Part shown: positions 56,964 through 64,000 of the stretch, in pieces
Position numbering within the stretch: position 1 is the first letter of the stretch
How the letters are laid out: every line of letters begins with the position of its first letter
NCBI RefSeq assembly: GCF_040183065.1
Contig: NC_091120.1
Location: 174,486,488-174,550,487 of the forward strand
Reading direction: 5' to 3'
Length of the DNA stretch: 64,000 nucleotides
DNA from: Periplaneta americana
Taxonomy: Eukaryota > Arthropoda > Insecta > Blattodea > Blattidae
Notes under the pieces: model-generated
The model's database searches: none
What the model saw: only the letters and a program-made list of their open reading frames with translations
What the model was told of the DNA's origin: nothing
Program-made: the position numbers and the translations under genes

Positions 56964-57424
56964 TATAATATAATGAAAATATTTTGAGTTCAATCCATAA
57001 GATTTATCTATTTGCAAATGTTTATTTGCTACAACATGTATAGAATATTAACGTTTTCGCCTTTTCGGCATCATCAGATATGTTAAAAACACGTAAACTA
57101 GAACTTGAACAAATTAACGAATATACATTGTAATATACACATGACAGATAGATTTTCATGAGTTTTATGTATTATGTTTTATAAGTAAAAAGGTTTTTGT
57201 AGAAAATGATTTCCAGTACATGTCAAATGTGATTGCTTATACATATAACTCATGTTACAAACAAATATGAATGATTAAATGACAAGCATTAAATTATTGC
57301 CAAGTATGAATGTCAGCAATGTAAAAGGTTTAAATTGAATTTGTTAATTATGAATGAAATGGTGATGTAATAGTAATAAATTTTAAAAGACAAAATTTAT
57401 AAAACAATAATAGATGATTAATAA

Positions 57425-57468
<44 letters not shown>

Positions 57469-57620
57469 TAAAATTGATAAAATCTTATGTGTCGTATTGT
57501 CATGCTGTTACAATTGACCCTTGGTAGTTGTTTAGCAATACATTTGGCTGTTCTTCATTCCTCAATCTTGAATAGATAAATCTTATGGATTGAACTCAAA
57601 ATATTTTCATTATATTATAT
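56964..57620 (-). mobile_element. Penelope-like fold-back with hammerhead-like core
   Basis: Arms 56964-57012 and 57571-57620 are inverted copies (AATGAAAATATTTTGAGTTC and its inverse). Just inside the left arm, the minus strand at 57077-57055 reads CTGATGATGCCGAAAAGGCG then AAAACG: perfect CUGAUGA, a 3-bp GCC/GGC stem with a GAAAA loop, and GAAA. An (AAT)n tract is at 57426-57467. No GIY-YIG coding is left, so assignment rests on structure. Confidence 0.55.
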
Positions 57621-58239
57621 AATTCTAGAAGTTATCAATCAAAAAGTATGTTCCTAATCACATGTTTAATGCCGCACTTTGCTGTACAGTGACATCAAAT
57701 CTTTTTCCTTGCATTTTTAACTATGTTCTTATTGTACCTATGCAGTGTCACTTCTTAGCATAGCGAATATTGTCCACGTGCATGCACTACACACGATTCG
57801 TGGGAGTTACTGTAAAGATAGAGCATGCGATCGTGCGTCTGATGAAAGTATGGGATTAGAAAAAGGTATGTCGCTGATATTGGAATAAAAATGCAGAAAA
57901 TAAAGCCTTATTTTTACCGTGTGAGCAAAACGTATCTTATCTGTCGCCTTCCATACAAGATAAGACATGTCGGTGAGATGACCTTGTACTGTGCTTCTAT
58001 TTATTACGACCGATCGCATCTCACTCGAGGGTGCGACACTCGACCGAGTTCAAGCGAGCGATTTAACTCCAATGCAGCACTCTGCCAGTGATATAATGAG
58101 TCATTAAGAAATCAACAAAACATTTTATTTTATTTAGCAAAATCCACAAACACTTAAGTCTGGAGAAACTGAAAAAGCTGTGTGCCTCAAACCGACATGT
58201 GAAATAAAAGTTTAACATAATTACATAAACAAACAAAAT
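57621..58239. other. No recognised feature
   Basis: Overlapping frames at 57807-58091 on both strands have no known domain. Confidence 0.4.
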
Positions 58240-58600
58240 GAATCTCTCGAGATTATAAATTTAAGAATTAGAATTAATTTAAGAATTCCGTAAGAAATGC
58301 CCGTTTCTGTAGCCAATCTCTTTAAGGACTTAAGAGGACTCTTCTGTATTTTTTCTTTTACATTTGCAACTAATCTCCTGTTAGTTTTGTAGCCGTTCTG
58401 TGCATCCGAGTTCTCTAAATTTACTAACCAAATTATTAAGATTTCTGCGGACGTTTTCAGTGATTGCATAATCAGAAAAACAAGAAAGAAAGTGTTCTTC
58501 ACAGTCTTCAATATTATACTTCCAGTTTCCATCTCCATCCTTGAAGTATGCATAAAAAAGCAACCATGTCTTCGAAACACACTATACCACTCTATGTTAC
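58240..58600 (-). pseudogene. Mariner/Tc-like transposase helix-turn-helix region
   Basis: In two minus-strand frames it reads EDCEEHFLSCFSDYAITENV, NNLVSKFRELGC, then RLVANVKEKIQKSPLKSLKR and LATETGISYG. The second part follows the pattern 'V--V---I---P-KS-R-LA-ETGISYGS', the second helix-turn-helix of insect DDE transposons of the mariner/DUF4817 type. The frame change near 58420 and the missing catalytic domain show that it is dead. It has the same strand as the fragment at 58740-59160, but the order is reversed, so it is probably from a different copy. Confidence 0.55.
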
Positions 58601-58739
58601 GTCGGCAACAGACACACAGAAACTGGAGGTTGTGCCCCTTCAGACTGTACACACACAGTGAGAGCGTTCCGAGATTACCTCGGTTTATAAGCACGTGCCT
58701 GCATGGTATAGTCAAAAAACAAGGTGCAATAAAAATGTA

Positions 58740-59160
58740 ACGAAAAAGTTTTTCATGTCACAATATCATAGCAAATTTTCAAGATGTCCACCATTGCAAT
58801 CGCAGCATAGGCGTCCTCGTCTCTGCTATGAATTGTTTGATTTTGGAAGAAGAATGGAGAGTTCCGAATCCCAGCACATACCTTCACAATTGATTGTGAC
58901 ATGTGGTCTCGGGTGGGAGTTATTTCAGCATACATCAAATCCTCAGATGATCGAATACCAAAAATCACAAGGTGTGAGATCGGGTGATCTTGCCGGCCAC
59001 GTAATAGGTGCATTCCTCTCAATCCATAATCCTGTAAATCTCATGTCCAAATGTTTGCGATCATGTGCAGTGTACGTGCGGCTAGCAGAACATGCATTGT
59101 ATTCAATCCCATGTCACTGTCAGTACGTTCCCCATTAGAATTCTCGTCGTCCCTTATTGT
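58740..59160 (-). pseudogene. Mariner-like DDE transposase C-terminal fragment
   Basis: The minus strand from about 59045 reads DMRFTGLWIERNAPITWPAR then SPDLTPCDFWY, which matches 'RWIGR-GPI-WPARSPDLTPLDFFLWG', the segment with the last catalytic acid. Downstream, after two stops, RRGRLCCDCNGGHLENLL resembles the usual 'R---C---NGGHFEHLL' ending. The upstream catalytic part is absent or too degraded to read. Related fragments are at 531-1130 and 48687-49010. Confidence 0.7.
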
Positions 59161-59730
59161 GTCATTAAGCCGTTTAGACATTTATTTATTCGTCCACTTC
59201 GTTCTCAAAGTTCTCGTTTACATTCATGGAACTTCATTTTACTTGTATCTCTATTCTGCATACTGTAGATTTCCTCATCAATCTCTTAAGGAGAATCGCT
59301 CAGTATTATACACGTTTACACTATTATTTATTCTAAATTAATGTAAGAGGTAAGAAAATACTGAATTATATTAAATTATACTATCTTATACAAAATAATT
59401 ATAACTATAATTTTGATACGTACAAAAAACCAACATGCCGGGGAACGTAAGCAACTGTAGCATATAGCCTTACAATATGTTGTACCGCATGGAAAGCTCC
59501 TGCCATCTAATGATTAAACTTCGCATAAGATATCCCTATTAAATCAGTAAGCCATATAAATAAAGGAGAATCAATTCATTGAAGCGAGTTGAAGGACAAA
59601 CATTTGGAATATGTGAGACAGTAAGACAGTCCATCATACGGTTCTTAGAAGTCTGTATCAGAATTTAAGGTGGCCATTTGAGCACTATCTGTAGAGTTAT
59701 GCATGATATTTTTAAACAAAGATGTAAAAA
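59161..59730. other. No recognised feature
   Basis: No supported gene, RNA or repeat boundary. Confidence 0.4.
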
Positions 59731-60080
59731 TAAGTCCTCCGAGTTACCTGTGGTAGCGTGTCTACATCCAGACTAATCGGTCCGGATTCGATTCCCGACG
59801 GGATCAGAGATTTTCGTGTAAAATTTCTATCTCGGGACTAGGAGAGGTGGCGATTCACTAGATTGTGTACCAATATGCCTGGGATAAATTTCATATCTCC
59901 CCGCAGTGAAGAGAAGGCATATTATGTTACTATTGATAGTGATTCGTCCGTCGGTTGGGGACGTTAAGCCTGGAGGCCCCCTTGGTACTGTTCGACAGGA
60001 GTAGGCTACGTGCCGGCACCGGGTTTCTTCTTCTCCCTTCCCCATCTTCATCATCCTCGTCCATTTCCTACACGACACTT
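59731..60080 (+). mobile_element. Second tRNA-derived SINE family
   Basis: The head shows CTGTGGTAGCGTGTCTAC (A-box-like) at 59749 and CGGATTCGATTCCCGACGGG (B-box) at 59784. The body runs through GATTCGTCCGTCGGTTGGGG to a C/T-rich end near CATCATCCTCGTCC. The body differs from that of the SINE at 8765-9102, so it is a separate family. Confidence 0.7.
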
Positions 60081-60832
60081 ATACGAACTGTTATGCACTC
60101 ACTCTAGTATACGACATAACTCTTCACAGATATACAGATGTACAGTGTGGCCTGACGAAGTGGCGCAGGCTAAACATTGAAAATGGGTCACAGTCCTGCC
60201 AACAATCCGCAATATGCGAAACCCGAATCACGTAAATGATTGCATTGGATACACACACACAAAATGTAAAATGAATTTCCAATAAACAAACGTGTATAAA
60301 CTAAAATGTACCTGAGAGAAAAATGCTATATCATCAGGATGACCACAAAGACCCTCAATACAGAAGAGTTACATTAAAAATAAATTAATAAACTAAAATT
60401 AGAATTTGGAATTCACTTGATACCAAATTGTCATATCGACAAAATTAAATTTATTTACAATATAACAAACAAAAAAGCGAAATTGACTATACAGGATTGA
60501 AGTGTTGTAGATTGAAAATGACGATAGTGTACGCTTAAATGAATGGAAAACCTATATTACGTTTTGTGATTAAATGCACGGTTAATTAGAAAATTAAGTT
60601 TGAAGTTTCAGCAGTCCGGCAACATTGCCGCTAACACACTCTACTCGTGATACAGATGTAAGATGTCGACGAACTCGGTGTGTCGCGGTAGGTGAACTGC
60701 TCTCTGCCTCGACGTTGTTGCAATCTGCTCGCATCGTGCAGTGGCTTGAAGTTAGAGGTTTTGAAACTAAATTTACACTAAAACCGTCCACGCTATTGAA
60801 ATACGCCAGAGGGGTAAATTATTCTTTATTAG

Positions 60833-61627
60833 TAGGGCTAGGATTTTGATGAAATTGCAACTTTTTCCTAGTAAGCCAGAAACATTGCTGCTTTAGTATT
60901 TATATGTTATGTGATAAACTGAGCGTTTTAAGACATATTTGTTAGAGCATTTTTTTTGCATTTTTTGCCTGTTTCAACTCATAAGAGCATCTTTTGTTTT
61001 ATTCGGTCATTTTTAGGCATTTTCATTTAATTTTGATCATAAATCCCAATTATTAATGTAAAATAATGTTTATTTCCTTTGATATTTTCTTCACATATTT
61101 TGTCCAGTAATACCCATTATTTTGTATAATATTGTAATCCTTTTTCTACACAAATATTGCCATTTTAACGTAGTACACCCCATGTAATGGATCAGTCCAT
61201 CCACTCCTTCAATATAGACTCCTCTATACCTGCTAATTCCGAATAAGAGTGGCCTTGTGGTAGACTACATGAAAACTAAAAGTAAAGTAAATCCATGGCG
61301 CTACAGCCCATGAAGGGCCAAGACCGACCAGCCGATTGCTGACCTCACGTGCATATGCCGAATCAGAGGTGAACGATCATACATGGTAACTATATCAGAT
61401 AAAATAATTAATTAAAGTGTACTACTTAGAAAAAAATTATGTAAAATTTAATTTAATTACTAGTCTAAATATTAAGTGGTACAAACCGTCTTTTTCTACT
61501 CAGAAAATTATGTAAGATCAATTTTTAGGGCATTTTTAAGGGAATTTTTGAAAGATTTTTAGGTCATAAATGCATTGTTTTTAGGACATTTTTTCATGAT
61601 TTATAGGTCATCAAAATCCTAGCCCTA
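60833..61627. mobile_element. hAT-type element with perfect 20-bp TIRs and 8-bp target duplication
   Basis: It starts TAGGGCTAGGATTTTGATGA and ends with its exact inverse. TTTATTAG flanks both ends (60825-60832 and 61628-61635). The 795 bases include a TTTTAGG(A/G)CATTTTT-like repeated motif and a SINE fragment. No transposase is recognised. Confidence 0.93.
61290..61385 (-). mobile_element. 5'-truncated SINE inside the hAT element
   Basis: AATCCATGGCGCTACAGCCC, AAGGGCCAAGACCGACCAGC and CTGACCTCACGTGCATATGC are the inverse of the 3' 95 bases of the SINE at 8765-9102. It is the innermost layer of a three-level nest. Confidence 0.85.
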
Positions 61628-62491
61628 TTTATTAGATTTCCTATCGATATGGACAAAAATCACGATCCTACTGGAAATAGTTACCGAATAAGAGGTTGGT
61701 AAACATTTGGGAAAGAACTTTCATCTAAAAAAAAAAAAAAACTGTGAACTTTTCACCAGTTTGATACAGTTTTCTGTTACATACAACATGAGCTATTCGC
61801 TCTAAAATCTGCAAGGCTGTTTCACTTCCTCCCTGTATATTTTGAATTTTTAAGTCCTCTATCCATTTCTACAGATTTCCCACGTATTAACATCCTGTAT
61901 TACCAATTAAAGGAAAAAAGCTCCATCTTGTTAGAGCCACCCTGAGCTTCATCCTACTCCGACAACGGTATAAATTGCTACACAATGCCACGATAAACTC
62001 AATCACTACCTCTGTGAAAAAAATAGGACATATCATACGAGGGCTGGAAACAGCATGTCATATGTAACATGCATCTTTTGTGTATGTATCGACATGATAA
62101 GCATGGGTTTTCAGTACTATTGTACAGTTTTGATGTAGCCCTCCAAATGGAACCATGCTCTGTTTCAGAACAATACTCGATTCAACATCGAAATTCCATT
62201 ATCATTAACAAACGCATGAAATCTTCGACAATACAGAAATGCTTTCGCTCCGTCCTGCTCTTCCAGAGCATGACAGATACTAGAGCGATAAGCATGCTGT
62301 GGTTAGTGATGTTAATTTTCTGGAAAATTTTCCCATATTTTTATGACTCATCTCCGTTTTCCCAGACTCCATCAAATTTTACCAACTTTGTAAATGTCTC
62401 GTGTTTAGGATCTGTGGGTATACCAATCGGCCGTTTTTACTCTTGTTTAGTTCCTATTTCTATTGTAGATGGATTATGTTCATGTAAATGT

Positions 62492-62494
<3 letters not shown>

Positions 62495-62542
<48 letters not shown>
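62495..62542. repeat. (TA)n microsatellite
   Basis: Twenty-odd TA units. The tyrosine-isoleucine frame over it is an artefact. The DNA at 61840-62494 shows nothing supported, although an open frame runs through it. Confidence 0.95.
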
Positions 62543-62559
62543 TTTTGATTAATGTTTAT

Positions 62560-63640
62560 GATGTATGTATGTATTTATTTACACTGCAAGTGGGCAAGCA
62601 CCTGGTGGCAGTGGTATACACAATATAAACAATACACAATAAAATGGTAAGCAATACACAATACAATTATACAATACAAATACAATTATACAATACACAA
62701 TACAATTATATAGGCTACACAATATAATAATAATACACAATACAATTGAACACAATAATTACAAGTAATAATAATACATTAAATAACCTAATTAATAAGT
62801 GATCCTAATTTTACAAAACTACCTACATATTTATAGGCCCTACATAAGTTTCACATTGGTACTGATAATAGTCTTTCACTTTACTCTCATCTCACTCACT
62901 GTAGTGGCACTATGACACATTTCACTGACACTTTAGAACACATTTCACTGACACTATAGAACACATTTCACTAACACTATAGAACACATTTCACTGACAC
63001 TATAGAACACATTTCATTGACACTATAAATTATTTATCACTGATCGGAACTATTCACTGCACTGTAAAACCATAACTTCACTGACTCACCACGCTTCACT
63101 GATACAACAGCTCAAATAAGACAAACAATTACACCCTCATGCATACTTATAAACAGAACTACATTTAAGCTAAAGATTTCTAGTCTAAGACCCTCTTACA
63201 CGCTATTTTTAAATAATTTACAATTGAAACCAACGGAGTAACTCGTGAGGCTAAATAAATACATGTCACCTTAAAAATGTAAATGTTAAATGTCACCTTA
63301 ATTTTAATTTACACTTTATACACAACTTTTTAAGTTATTCTTGAATCTCCTTAAGGAAGGACAGCACTCAAAGACTGCTGTATGCAATACAAATACAATT
63401 ACAGGTAGGTCATTCCAATAATTTATAGTTCTATTTAAAAATGAGAATTTACCTACATCCGTTTCCTGTTTCCTACATTTGATTTTAAAATCATGATCGT
63501 TCCTACCATAGTACGTTGGCTTTTCTAACCGAGCCGTTACGTCTATCTTTCTGACCTAGATGTGCTCTATACAATGATGTTATTCTAGTTTTCCTACGTC
63601 TGTTTTCCAAAGTTTGGTGATTGAGGCGGTGATGAATCAT
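62560..63640 (-). mobile_element. LINE 3' end, antisense, with 23-bp tandem repeats in the UTR
   Basis: The minus strand from about 63625 reads LNHQTLENRRRKTRITSLYR, AHLGQK, then PTYYGRNDHDFKIKCRKQET, DVGKFSFLNRTINYWNDLP and SLRRFKNNLKSCV with a stop near 63326. This matches the C-terminus of the LINE at 4420-5703 (FSFVNRTIVDWNS). The 3' UTR holds about five copies of a 23-bp unit (ATAGAACACATTTCACTGAC plus ACT) at 62915-63030, an ACAATACAATTATACA tract, and ends CACTTGCAGTGTAAATAAAT with (CATA)n. The RT catalytic core is absent. Confidence 0.82.
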
Positions 63641-64000
63641 GATATTATCGTCACATTTATTAGGATAACATTCGTCTTGTCAAACGTGAGCCGTCTGTCT
63701 TTGTTATTGTTCGCCGCCAACAATCAACAACAGTCAACATAAACAGTGCAAAGTTTATTGCATCCATAACTCGGAAATGAGGAAGCGCTGTTGTCACTTT
63801 TGAACAATAGTGAAACGAGGGGACTGTAATAGCTTTATCACATCCTGAATTGATGATAGACGTATTATGTGTATATACATTGTTTAAAATTGTATAATAA
63901 GTTGTATTATATATTATGCTTAATATAATATAATATTATGTCATTATAAACTTAATTTCACAAAACGATTTTCATTCGGAATATTAAATTGTTCAGTCGC
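63641..64000. other. No recognised feature at window end
   Basis: AT-rich, with a palindromic TATTATATATTATGC-type run near 63900. No gene is supported. Confidence 0.35.

Larger units (their letters stand above)
60488..61839. mobile_element. MITE (49258 family) interrupted by a hAT element
   Basis: The left part 60488-60832 and right part 61628-61839 align with 49258-49731, including ATCGATATGGACAAAAATCA and the terminus TTCACTTCCTCCCTGTATA. The insertion at 60833 explains the extra length. The left terminus is decayed (CAGGATTGAAGTG). Confidence 0.85.

Noticed and set aside
62069..62548. 159-residue plus-strand frame
   Set aside because: It has no recognisable domain and runs into the TA microsatellite; it is probably a chance frame.
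35312..64000. Further dynein exons downstream
   Set aside because: I looked for a continuation starting like GWYD with an acceptor and found none; it probably lies outside the window or was missed.

Overview
The window looks like gene-poor, repeat-rich nuclear DNA from an insect. It is AT-rich, it has no operons or compact genes, and introns follow GT-AG rules. Nearly every recognisable coding stretch is a broken transposon. The mix of LINEs with (CATA)n tails, tRNA-derived SINEs, Helitrons, hAT, Harbinger, mariner and Penelope-like pieces resembles large cockroach or termite genomes (Blattodea). That assignment is from memory of family composition and was not tested.

The only host gene I can support is an axonemal dynein heavy chain on the + strand. 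Two coding exons are visible: 21804-22009 (AAA3 Walker A, GPTGTGKT) and 35149-35311 (Walker [10 protein letters not shown]). They join in frame across an intron of about 13.1 kb. That intron is almost filled by mobile elements: a Harbinger transposon carrying a MADF gene and a transposase, four LINE fragments, a hAT MITE, a plant-type mariner with Stowaway-like ends, and an antisense LINE whose 5' end stops within about 45 bases of the splice acceptor. Flanking dynein exons are presumably outside the window.

Layout. 0-4 kb: MITE and mariner remnants and an unclassified interspersed repeat with a terminal hairpin (second copy, inverted, at 36.6-37.4 kb). 4.4-7.9 kb: a LINE 3' end split by a Penelope-like fold-back and a Helitron. 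7.9-16.4 kb: fold-back MITEs, a tRNA-derived SINE, LINE tails, and a hAT element with two nested insertions. 16.4-21 kb: little recognisable. 21.1-21.6 kb: a near-perfect 231-bp inverted repeat with tRNA-like arms. 21.8-35.3 kb: dynein exons and intron. 35.5-43.9 kb: MITEs, a mariner fragment next to seven 142-bp tandem units, a hAT MITE, Penelope-like pieces, a hAT N-terminal gene remnant and a tandem tRNA-like array. 44.2-46 kb: a second Helitron with a hairpin MITE inside. 47-64 kb: more LINE, mariner-like, hAT, MITE, Penelope and SINE fragments, ending in an antisense LINE.

The most notable pattern is that five separate Penelope-like or fold-back elements each carry a hammerhead-ribozyme-like core (C-Y-G-A-N-G-A, T, a short hairpin, then G-A-A). 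Several precise nested insertions with exact target-site duplications allow parts of the insertion history to be ordered.
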